Below are positions 18,801 to 26,252 of a stretch of 64,000 nucleotides of DNA, one piece after another. The notes under the pieces are model-generated. The model was not told the origin of the DNA. It saw nothing but the letters and a program-made list of their open reading frames with translations, and did not search any database. The position numbers and the translations under genes are program-made. Each line of letters starts with the position of its first letter. Position 1 is the stretch's first letter. Origin of the DNA: Janthinobacterium agaricidamnosum (lineage in GTDB: Bacteria > Pseudomonadota > Gammaproteobacteria > Burkholderiales > Burkholderiaceae_D); NCBI RefSeq assembly GCF_003667705.1, contig NZ_CP033019.1, positions 3,658,001 to 3,722,000 on the forward strand, in the 5' to 3' direction.

Positions 18801-18880
18801 CAGAATGCCAGCAGCAATGCGCGGCCGCAGCGGTACACCGCTGCCCTGCTCGTCCCGCCGCCAGGCACATCACGCATCAT
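15815..18880 (-). CDS. Hybrid sensor kinase with ABC-substrate-binding-like periplasmic sensor
   Basis: 1021 residues. A signal-anchor precedes a periplasmic domain (about 45-330) resembling the ABC_sub_bind family (RVLVLNAYDYG, LIIAMQQPALDFLL, NTSGKALP). Then come a transmembrane helix at about 365-388, a PAS/PAC module, HisKA (His near 569 in [11 protein letters not shown]), HATPase_c and a C-terminal receiver domain with acceptor Asp near 862 in VLSDWRMPDLDG. The last ~70 residues form a helical tail paralogous to the next kinase's C-terminus. It is the first gene of the three-gene signalling operon; a small soluble ligand is likely sensed in the periplasm, identity unknown. Confidence 0.92.
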   Translation of the reverse strand: MMRDVPGGGTSRAAVYRCGRALLLAFCVAAAPAAVPAAAPAAAPPHQGQRVLVLNAYDYGRAGVESYTRTYVAAMAAAGLASEDIMVEHLNLNTQGDPALRNEMRDLLLLRYTQMMGRKADLIIAMQQPALDFLLSDLAPLARGVPVLAINTSGKALPAGSPLAIWQQKANVDFPGTLAQAMALFPETKTIVMAVGVSEADQALKRSLQQAAQAWQGRVYIEYLDGLTLEQMRVKVAHLPADTLLVAGNVNRDVAGAIATPVQFAGELARLANVPAFGMYNTNVGKGILGGSLLHIEGAAQQVAQMSLAVLAGKAPAAPGALLPPVRPVPMYDWEQLQRWDADSSQLPPDTLFFNRPPQLWHEHRAAVLLAAGVFIVMAGLLSALLLQRRRLRRAESEARESEQRFRILVEHAPEAIVVYDLDQDRFIDANSSAQRMLGMSREALLARGPFDLYSTEQPDGMPLGLMMEEHLRRAMLGEPILVERHVRRADGSVFPCEVRLVRLPMEGRRLVRSGIVDISERKQSEQELLGYRDHLEELVQQRTAALSVAVTEAESANRAKSVFLANMSHELRTPLNSVIGFSQMMADSSSMFEEEKHNLAIINRAGHHLLTLINDILELSKIEAGRMQLQAGPVDLNGLLDEVLEMVRMRSGDQGIALRLERDGVPPLVRLDGAKLRQVLLNLLSNALKFIEQGSVTLSLSCQADGDGQMALAFAVRDTGSGIAEEDLERIFEPFVQADSAVAQAGTGLGLTISREFVRLMGGELRVESTLGAGSRFSFELHAPALRQPALAVQAPGRVARLPPSQRGRMVLLVDDDDNCRKLLAGLLAPLGFQLQEAAGGVQAQAMLAAQRYDIVLSDWRMPDLDGLALTRWLRAQPALVQPRLVIMTASAFEEEKQEALAAGADGFLRKPIEQEHLFAMLEQQLGLRFQRTAAQAPRVPAAAFDLQQALGQLSAAQRQALLESVQALDLRRSAIVLAGVATSLPQLTAHIAAMLEQHQYQPLCALLAQPTSEPQGEGA

Positions 18881-19042
18881 TCGCCATGCCCATGCTCACC
18901 CTCGCCTGTCACCATGTTTCAACTATGCGCCGGCCATTCAGCCACCGACACTTACAAAAACATGATAACGTCAACTGCCGGGGCAAGTCTATTCCTTAGG
19001 GCAATCTTTTGACAATACCCCGGCGCGTCAGGCCAAGCATCA

Positions 19043-20389
19043 TTACGCGGCGGCGCTACTGATACCGAACAATTCCAGCTTCAGCCCTTTTATGCCAGAC
19101 GGCACATAAATCGCAATCGCCTGGGCCTTGATCATGCTGTCATAGATACTGCCCTTGTTATCGATCGAAAAGTAATACGTATTGGGCCGTACTGGCACCT
19201 CGGCGGGAACCTGGGCCATATGGCGCAACTCGGCACCCGGCAGCGCCCTGCCCAGTAGCAGTTCGATATTGTCCGGAGATGAAATCTTGAACTGCAACGG
19301 CACCGTGGCGACCAGTTCCAGCGCCGGCATATCGGCGTTTACCGCAAGACAGAGTTCGGTCTGACGGTCAATCCGCTTGGCATCGAGCAAGCCGTAATAG
19401 TGGGTGTTCTGTTGCGCGTCGTTCGATAGCGCGATCGGGAAATAGCGCGACAGGAGCACAGTATCGATCAGGTCACGAATGATGCCATCGAGCTTGCCGA
19501 AGCCGGCAGCCGCGTCATCGTGACAATAAGCGGGCAAGTCGCTCAGTGTGTATTTCTTCGAAAACGTCATCAAGCCACCGGCCAACGCCATCAATTTTTC
19601 AAACAAATACACGGGATGGTGGCGCCGGTAACTGGCGCAATGACTGAGCGTGGCGCTGGCCATGCTCAAAGTATGGAGCATCCAGAACGAGGCAACATCT
19701 CCGCTATGAAATTCCACCGTATTGTTACCAGGCTGACGGTGGCGGCTGTACAGCGCCTCAATTTTCGCCCCCACGCGATCGATCAGCGAATCGAGCATTT
19801 TCTGCAGCGAGGACTCTGCACTGATGGTCAGGCCAGGTGGGATGAAGGAGGCATCGATGTCAAAGCCGCCATTGCCAGCGCGGTACAAACGGATCACCGG
19901 GATGGCAAGGTAATCATTCAGAGGGTCCAGTTGGGACAGCAGATACACGCGTTTCTTCAGGTAAGCCACGTCTATGCTGACTGCCTCGCTGTACAGATCC
20001 GGTGTTTCGATATCCGCCTGGACATAGCGCGCACCGGCAGAGCTCACATTGCCGCCATGTGCCTGCAGCGCGGGCAGCGCGGCATAAAAAGTAAAACTAT
20101 GTTCGCTGGAAGGGAGTTTGGACAGGTCAACCGCACTGGGCAATACATCGCCCAGCGGCGCTTCAAACAGCTCTCCATCCTGAAAGACGAGCGACATGGC
20201 ATCTGCCCGCAGGCTATTGTTGGCCAGCGCATCCGCATTCCAGCTGACGCCATGCACGCCCCATAAATGTGGGTTAATGAGCGAGGCCAGACGTTGCAGG
20301 CGCGCTTCATGGTAGCGGTCCAGCTGCTGGAATTGCTGGGGACCGATGGCCAGGCCTTCGGACCAAAGTAATTTGGATGGCAATGTCAT
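19043..20389 (-). CDS. tssK: T6SS baseplate subunit TssK
   Basis: 448 residues from the ATG at 20387-20389, preceded by GGAG; an upstream in-frame extension lacks a ribosome binding site. The opening LPSKLLWSEGLAIGPQQFQQLDRYHEARL is the conserved TssK N-terminal shoulder that contacts the TssFG wedge, and the C-terminal head ends in the usual beta-rich segment (FSIDNKGSIYDSMIKAQAIAIYVP). TssK links the baseplate to the TssJLM membrane complex. It is transcribed divergently from tssF, an atypical arrangement. Confidence 0.93.
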   Translation of the reverse strand: MTLPSKLLWSEGLAIGPQQFQQLDRYHEARLQRLASLINPHLWGVHGVSWNADALANNSLRADAMSLVFQDGELFEAPLGDVLPSAVDLSKLPSSEHSFTFYAALPALQAHGGNVSSAGARYVQADIETPDLYSEAVSIDVAYLKKRVYLLSQLDPLNDYLAIPVIRLYRAGNGGFDIDASFIPPGLTISAESSLQKMLDSLIDRVGAKIEALYSRHRQPGNNTVEFHSGDVASFWMLHTLSMASATLSHCASYRRHHPVYLFEKLMALAGGLMTFSKKYTLSDLPAYCHDDAAAGFGKLDGIIRDLIDTVLLSRYFPIALSNDAQQNTHYYGLLDAKRIDRQTELCLAVNADMPALELVATVPLQFKISSPDNIELLLGRALPGAELRHMAQVPAEVPVRPNTYYFSIDNKGSIYDSMIKAQAIAIYVPSGIKGLKLELFGISSAAA

Positions 20390-20564
20390 TGCGTTCTCCG
20401 TGTTGACCGTTGGAATCTTTCTGCTTTGCCAGTCTGATGTTGCCAGCGTGGAAGTCCTTGATGTTGCGCAGTAACCCTGTTCAATTATTTGCGCAAACGC
20501 AATTTTCCTTGGAGCAAACGCTCGGATACTGGCCATTCCGCCGCGAAGACACAGGAAAAGAAAG
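20390..20564. promoter_or_regulatory. Divergent tssK-tssF intergenic region
   Basis: 175 bp between the oppositely directed start codons of tssK and tssF must contain both promoters. It is more AT-rich than the flanking genes around 20475-20515. No recognisable sigma-54 element or operator palindrome was seen. Confidence 0.5.
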
Positions 20565-22370
20565 ATGGAAGACTTGCTGCCGTATTTCGAACGCGAGCTG
20601 GTGATGCTGCGGCGACATTGCCGTGAGTTTGCCGAGCGCTATCCGAGAATCGCCGGCAAATTGCATATGTCCGGCGAATCTTGCGAAGATCCGCACGTGG
20701 AACACTTGATCGAATCGGTGGCCATGCTGGCGGCACGCATCTCAAAACGGCTCGATGACGACTATCCGCAATTTACCGAAGCCTTGTTCGAAGCCCTGTT
20801 CCCGCATTACCTGCGTCCCTTTCCATCCTGCAGCATCGTGCGCCAGTGCGCCCCGGCGGCGGGAGCGGGTGCTTTGCAGCTGCCTGCCGGCAGTGAAATG
20901 GATACAGCGCCCGTGCGTGGCGTACGCTGCCGTTTCAAGACGGCCTACGATATGACGACCGGCGCATCGGTACTGGACAGCGCCGTTTTCGATGCGATGA
21001 TCAAGGCGCCACCGGGCCTACGCCTGCCAGCATCGGCCAGCTCCTCGCTGAACATCGGCATCCGGCATCCCGGTGCGGCGCCCGCGTCGCTGCGCGTTTT
21101 CATCGATGGCGAGGCTTCTTTTTCCGCCGCATTGCGCGATGCCTTGTTCATGCATACCGTCTGTGCTTTTGTGTCGACCGACGCGGCGCAATGGACGGCC
21201 TTGCCCGCCGTCCCTTTGGCCCCCGTCGGCTTCGCCGACGCGGATGCCTTGATACCTTTTGGCGCCCGTTCGCAGCCGGCATACCGCATCCTGAGCGAGT
21301 ATTTTGCGTATCCGGAAAAATTCAATTTCTTTGACATCGATATCGCGGCGCTGAGTGCCGCCTTGCCGCTTGCTTGCCAGCGCTTCACCCTGCATCTGTG
21401 CATGGCCGGTTTGCGACCCGATTCCGCGACGGCGCGCATGTTGTCCAGCATTTCCAGCGAAAACTTGAAGCTGGGCTGCAGTCCGGCGGTCAATCTCTTC
21501 CGCCAGGAGGGCGTGCCGATCTCCGTCACCCGGCAGAAAACCGACTATCCCGTGCTGGCCCATGCCACCCATGCGCATGGCTACGAAGTCGTTTCCATCG
21601 ACTCCGTGCGTTTGCTGCGCCAACGCGGCGGCGAAAGCACGCTGACCGAATTCCGCCCGCTGTACAGCCTGCGGCATGGCGAGGGTACGGCGCAACAAGG
21701 CCATTACTGGATCATGCGCCACGATACGGCGTTGGCCATCAAAAGCCCTGGTCATGAAAAGAAAATCACGCTGATCGACAGCGACTTCAATCCCCTGATC
21801 CATGAAAAGGCCAGCTTGTCGCTGTCGCTGACATGCAGCAACCGCGATCTTCCCCTTGCACTCAAATACGGCCAGCCGCAAGGAGACTTGCAACCGTGCG
21901 CTGGCGGACCCGCGCTGCACATGCTGCGACGCCCCAGCCAGCCGCGACGCTTTTCGCCAGGCGCAGGTCTGCACTGGCGCCTGATTTCGCATCTGGCGCT
22001 GAATCATCACGCACTGGTCCAGGAGGGACTGCCGGCGCTGCGCGAAATGCTGACGCTGTACGACCTGTCCCAATCGGCAAGTTCGCAACGCCAGATAGGC
22101 GGCATCGTCGCGCTGGCGCACTCGCCAACCACGACATGGCTGCGGCACAGGCGCGGCACCTCGCTGGCGCATGGCGTGGAAGTGCGCATCACGCTGGACG
22201 AAGAAGCCTTTATCGGCAGCGGCATGCACCTGTTTGTGCAGGTGATCGACCACTTTCTTGGCCTGTATGTGCAAATCAACAGTTTCATCGAGCTGGTGGT
22301 GCTGTCACTGCAAAGCGGAGAGGAGCTGATCCGATGCAAACCAAGAAGCGGATTGCAGAATCTGGTGTAA
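20565..22370 (+). CDS. tssF: T6SS baseplate subunit TssF
   Basis: 601 residues. The N-terminus MEDLLPYFERELVMLRRHCR with FAERYPRIAGKL and the FTEALFEALFPHYLRPFPSC block are the TssF/VasA signature. TssF with TssG forms the wedge of the T6SS baseplate. An AGGAAAAG ribosome binding element precedes the ATG. The 3' end overlaps tssG by 37 bp, so the two are translationally linked. Confidence 0.95.
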   Translation: MEDLLPYFERELVMLRRHCREFAERYPRIAGKLHMSGESCEDPHVEHLIESVAMLAARISKRLDDDYPQFTEALFEALFPHYLRPFPSCSIVRQCAPAAGAGALQLPAGSEMDTAPVRGVRCRFKTAYDMTTGASVLDSAVFDAMIKAPPGLRLPASASSSLNIGIRHPGAAPASLRVFIDGEASFSAALRDALFMHTVCAFVSTDAAQWTALPAVPLAPVGFADADALIPFGARSQPAYRILSEYFAYPEKFNFFDIDIAALSAALPLACQRFTLHLCMAGLRPDSATARMLSSISSENLKLGCSPAVNLFRQEGVPISVTRQKTDYPVLAHATHAHGYEVVSIDSVRLLRQRGGESTLTEFRPLYSLRHGEGTAQQGHYWIMRHDTALAIKSPGHEKKITLIDSDFNPLIHEKASLSLSLTCSNRDLPLALKYGQPQGDLQPCAGGPALHMLRRPSQPRRFSPGAGLHWRLISHLALNHHALVQEGLPALREMLTLYDLSQSASSQRQIGGIVALAHSPTTTWLRHRRGTSLAHGVEVRITLDEEAFIGSGMHLFVQVIDHFLGLYVQINSFIELVVLSLQSGEELIRCKPRSGLQNLV

Positions 22371-23359
22371 TGCAACACTTGCTCGCCGAGCCTTACCGCT
22401 ACCAGTTCGTGCAGGCGGTGCGTATTCTGCTGTGCTGGCTACGTCAGCAGAACGTGTCCCATGCACAAGCCTTCAGCCAGGTGTTGCGCTTCAAGAACAG
22501 CCTGTCCTTGAACTTTCCAGCCAGCGAAATCGAGCAGCTCTCGCTCGACGAGCATGAACAACTGATCCTGACACCGACTTTCATGCGTTTTCTGGGCGCC
22601 AGCGGCACCTTACCCTTGCATCACTCGGAACGCATCGCCGCCTGCCGCCTGTCGAGCAAGGATGCCGGCGTCTCGGCCTTCCTCGATATCTTTTCACACC
22701 GCATGGTCTCGCTGTATTGCCAGGCATGGGAAAAATATCGCCTGGAGTCCGCACGCGAGACCCATGCAAAAGATGCGCAACTGCCCTTGCTGACGGCACT
22801 CGCTGGCGTACCGCGCGATGCGCTGCCATCGAACGGCGAGGCCGGCGCCGTGACGCAGGACGTCGCAGCCTGGTACGCTGGCCTGCTGCGCTGCCGCCCC
22901 GTTTCAGCTCAGGCGATAGGTCCCGTGCTGGCCGAATACTGCGGCGTACCCGTCACCCTGCAACAATTTGTCGGGGGCTGGGACTATCTGGAAAAAAACC
23001 GGCGCAGCCTGCTGGGCAGTGTCAACTTCGTTCTGGCGCGCGGCGCAACGCTTGGTCTGCGGCTGTGGCGCCAGGACATGCGCGTCTGCCTGCATATCGG
23101 CCCGCTGGATACTGCCGGCCTGCAACGCTTCCTGCCGCACAGCGCAGGTGCGGCGGCACTGGCAAAGATGCTGGCGCTGTTTGGCGTGCCGGATGTGCAA
23201 TACGAAGTGCGGCTGATACTGAGTCCGCCGTGCATCCGGCCCCTGCTCCTGAGTTCCAACCCTTCAGAAAGAAGGCGCCTCGGCTGGACGACGTTCTTGC
23301 AGACGGCACAAGGCAAGGTACACGGCGCGCAGGTGCGTTATTTGCTGCAACTGGCTTGA
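22334..23359 (+). CDS. tssG: T6SS baseplate subunit TssG
   Basis: 341 residues starting MQTKKRIAESGVMQHLLAEP inside the end of tssF, with a GAGGAGC element upstream. FQAVRILLCW-type helix (residues 25-35), SLNFPASEIEQL and the FMRFLGASGTLPLHHSE block are family features, and the end (GWTTFL...VRYLLQLA) matches the usual C-terminus. It pairs with TssF in the baseplate wedge. Confidence 0.93.
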   Translation: MQTKKRIAESGVMQHLLAEPYRYQFVQAVRILLCWLRQQNVSHAQAFSQVLRFKNSLSLNFPASEIEQLSLDEHEQLILTPTFMRFLGASGTLPLHHSERIAACRLSSKDAGVSAFLDIFSHRMVSLYCQAWEKYRLESARETHAKDAQLPLLTALAGVPRDALPSNGEAGAVTQDVAAWYAGLLRCRPVSAQAIGPVLAEYCGVPVTLQQFVGGWDYLEKNRRSLLGSVNFVLARGATLGLRLWRQDMRVCLHIGPLDTAGLQRFLPHSAGAAALAKMLALFGVPDVQYEVRLILSPPCIRPLLLSSNPSERRRLGWTTFLQTAQGKVHGAQVRYLLQLA

Positions 23360-23387
23360 GCAGTTTATCCCTGAAAGCGAGGCAAGC

Positions 23388-23642
23388 ATGAAACATGCGG
23401 GACGCGGCGTCATCCGGCTAGGAGACGCAACCGATCACGGCGGCAAGGTCACCAGTGCATCGTCGGGCAGCACCGTGATGGGGAAGACGGCGGCGCTGGC
23501 CGACGACATGACTTTCTGTCCCAAGTGCAAGGGCAGCTTTCCCATCACGCCAGACGGCGCCGGCGCAAAGCACAGGGGCAAGCCGTACGCCTATGACGGC
23601 GATGCCACCGCCTGCGGCGCCCGCCTGATCACATCGCTATAA
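23388..23642 (+). CDS. PAAR-domain T6SS spike tip protein
   Basis: An 84-residue single-domain PAAR protein that caps the VgrG trimer and sharpens the spike. The repeats VIRLGDATDHGGKVTSAS, STVMGKTAALADD and DGDATACGARLITSL are the three PAAR segments, with metal-site His/Cys residues in place. It carries no toxin extension. It lies between tssG and vgrG, 12 nt before the latter. Confidence 0.9.
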   Translation: MKHAGRGVIRLGDATDHGGKVTSASSGSTVMGKTAALADDMTFCPKCKGSFPITPDGAGAKHRGKPYAYDGDATACGARLITSL

Positions 23643-23654
23643 CGGAGGCTGTCC

Positions 23655-26252
23655 ATGCATGCAAGCATACAGGCGGCGTTATCGGCCTTCGACCTCGCCG
23701 CGCAAGAGCGGCGCCTGCTGAAAATCGACTTCCCCCATGACGATGGGCCGGCCGGCGCCATCCTGCTGGTCAATTCGCTGACCGCCAGGGAAGAAGTATC
23801 GCGCGACTTCCGTTTCGAAACCGAGCTGCTGTCGGACGACGCGCACATCGCGCTCAAGGCCATGCTGGGCCGCATGGTCACCATTTCCATGGTGCGCGAC
23901 GATGGCACGCTGCGCCACTTTAACGGCTATGTGGGCGAATTTTGCCTGCTGCGCGCCGACGGCGGCTTCGCCTGGTACCGGATGGTGCTGCAACCGTGGC
24001 TGGCCTTTGCCCGGCTGCGCCAGGACAACGTCTCCTTTCATGGCCAAAGCGTCATGCAGCTGACCGAAACAACGTTTGCGCATTACGAGCAGCGCGACTG
24101 GAAAACCAGCATCCATGGCGACGATCCACAGATCACCTGCGCCAACCAGCACAATGAAACCGACTACAACCACCTGCACCGGCGCTGGGAAGCGCTCGGC
24201 TGGCATTACTGGTACGAGCACCGTGCCGATGGCCATACCTTGTGGCTCGCGGACAACAGCACCCTGGCGGACATGATCGCCACAGCATCCGGCGACGGCG
24301 CCATGCGTTTCCACGCCGAGTCGGGTTCCCTGGAAGACGATGGCCTGCAACAATGGCAAGCCGTGCGCAGGATCGGCTCCGGGCAGCTGACCTTGGCCAG
24401 TTTCGACTATAAAAATCCGCAGCCACGCCTTGCCAGCGGCTACTCGCTGAATCGCCAGGGCGACGTATTTGCCCACGAGTTGTATGAAGATACGGGCGCC
24501 TATGGCTACAGCAATGTCGATGACGGGGAGTCCCTGGCACAGCGCCGCATGGAAGAAAGCGACCATCTGCGCCAGTATTTCGAGGCGGCAGGCAATCACC
24601 GTGGCGCGCAGCCCGGCCTTTGTTTCCGGCTCGATGGACATTTCAGCGCCGAGGAAAAGCGCTATCAGCCTGGCCAGGAACGCCCGGACAGTATTGCCGA
24701 ACGCGAATACCTGATCCTGTCAGCCGAGCATATCGCCAGCAACAATTATCAAGCGGGGCCCAGCGCGCCATCGGATTATGCGAACACGCTGGTGTGCGTG
24801 CGGCGGGACATCCGCTGGCGCCCGGGGCGCGGCTACAACAGCACGCCGTGCGTGGTTGCCGGCGTGCAGACGGCACTGGTGGTCGGGCCGGCCGGGGAAG
24901 AAATCCATACCGATGCCCTGGGACGCATCCGCCTGCAATTTCACTGGGACCGCCTGGGCAAATTCGATGAACGCAGCTCGCCATGGATACGGGTCATGAT
25001 GCCGATGGCGGGACCGCAAATGGGACAGATCGCCTTGCCCCGCGTGGGACAGGAAGTGGTGGTGCAATTTCAGGACGGCAATATCGACCATCCCATCGTC
25101 ATCGGCGTGGTCTACAACAGCGCCAATCCGCCGCCATGGCAATTGCCGCAGCAACGCGCCCTGTCCGGCGTGCGCAGCCGCGAACTGGGCGCCCGCAGTG
25201 CCAACCACCTGGTACTCGACGATACCAAGGGCGCGATCCAGGCACAGCTGCGCAGCGAGCACCAGGATAGCCGGCTGTCATTGGGCAACATCACCCGCAT
25301 CGACGACAATGCCGGGCGCAAGGAAGCGCGCGGCGCGGGCTTTGAATTGGCCAGCAATGCCTGGGGCGCCCTGCGCGCCGCCAAAGGCATGCTGATCACC
25401 ACGGAAACATCAGCAGGAACGGGATCGGTCAAACAGCTCGACGAAACACAGTCCCGTCTGGCGCAGGCACGCCAACTGCATGAGGGACTGGCCGGCATGG
25501 CCGTCGATGCGGGCGCGCAGGACAGTACCGCACAGCAAGGCGCCGTGGCCGACGCCATCCAACGGCAAAACGCCGCCATCAAGGGCAGCGGCGGCGATTT
25601 CCCGGAATTATCGGAACCACATCTGGTGCTGGCCAGCCCGGCCGGCATCGAGCTGAGCACGGCCCAGTCCATCCACCTGGCCGCCAGCGAGCATGTGGCA
25701 CTCAGCAGCAGCAAGCATATTTCACTCGCCAGCGGCGACAGCATGTTTGCCAGCATCGCCAGGAGCTTCAGCCTGTTCGTGCACAAGGCCGGCATGAAAC
25801 TGATCGCCGCCAGCGGCAAGGTGTCCATCGAAGCGCACAGCGACGAGGTCGAAGTCATTGCGAGGAAAGTGCTGTCGCTGATCAGCGAAGCGGACTGGGT
25901 CAACATCAAGGGCAAGAAAGGCGTGCGCCTGCACGGCGCCAGCCACATGCTGGAAATCAGCGACAAGGTGCAGTTCTTCACCTCCTCCCCCGTGCTCTTC
26001 AACGGCAACCTGGAGACCCTGGCGCCGAAGAGCGTGTCGCAGGAATTCAATGAGAGGCCAGTAGCGCGTTTTGATCAGGCCGTTCGACTGTTGCAAGTCG
26101 ATGGCACACCCGCTCCCGATATAGCTTTTGAGTTAATACGCGAAGATGGCCACAGAATCAGTGAAAAGAGTAGCAGTGACGGACACACCCCAGTACAGAA
26201 AGGAGACGGCATGGATAGCTACACAATACGCTATAAGGGAGAACTTCCATGA
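23655..26252 (+). CDS. vgrG: T6SS spike protein VgrG with C-terminal adaptor extension
   Basis: 865 residues. The gp27-like N-terminal domain (LLVNSLTAREEVSRDFRFE) is followed by the gp5-like OB domain (GRIRLQFHWDRLGKFDERSS) and the W-I-R-V motif. Then come a DUF2345 beta-helix needle (about 590-790) and a last ~70-residue segment (DQAVRLLQVDGTPAPDIAFELIREDG) resembling a transthyretin-like fold used to load effectors. DNA encoding this last segment switches to AT-rich composition at about 26050, unlike the GC-rich rest. The stop overlaps the effector start (ATGA). Confidence 0.95.
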   Translation: MHASIQAALSAFDLAAQERRLLKIDFPHDDGPAGAILLVNSLTAREEVSRDFRFETELLSDDAHIALKAMLGRMVTISMVRDDGTLRHFNGYVGEFCLLRADGGFAWYRMVLQPWLAFARLRQDNVSFHGQSVMQLTETTFAHYEQRDWKTSIHGDDPQITCANQHNETDYNHLHRRWEALGWHYWYEHRADGHTLWLADNSTLADMIATASGDGAMRFHAESGSLEDDGLQQWQAVRRIGSGQLTLASFDYKNPQPRLASGYSLNRQGDVFAHELYEDTGAYGYSNVDDGESLAQRRMEESDHLRQYFEAAGNHRGAQPGLCFRLDGHFSAEEKRYQPGQERPDSIAEREYLILSAEHIASNNYQAGPSAPSDYANTLVCVRRDIRWRPGRGYNSTPCVVAGVQTALVVGPAGEEIHTDALGRIRLQFHWDRLGKFDERSSPWIRVMMPMAGPQMGQIALPRVGQEVVVQFQDGNIDHPIVIGVVYNSANPPPWQLPQQRALSGVRSRELGARSANHLVLDDTKGAIQAQLRSEHQDSRLSLGNITRIDDNAGRKEARGAGFELASNAWGALRAAKGMLITTETSAGTGSVKQLDETQSRLAQARQLHEGLAGMAVDAGAQDSTAQQGAVADAIQRQNAAIKGSGGDFPELSEPHLVLASPAGIELSTAQSIHLAASEHVALSSSKHISLASGDSMFASIARSFSLFVHKAGMKLIAASGKVSIEAHSDEVEVIARKVLSLISEADWVNIKGKKGVRLHGASHMLEISDKVQFFTSSPVLFNGNLETLAPKSVSQEFNERPVARFDQAVRLLQVDGTPAPDIAFELIREDGHRISEKSSSDGHTPVQKGDGMDSYTIRYKGELP

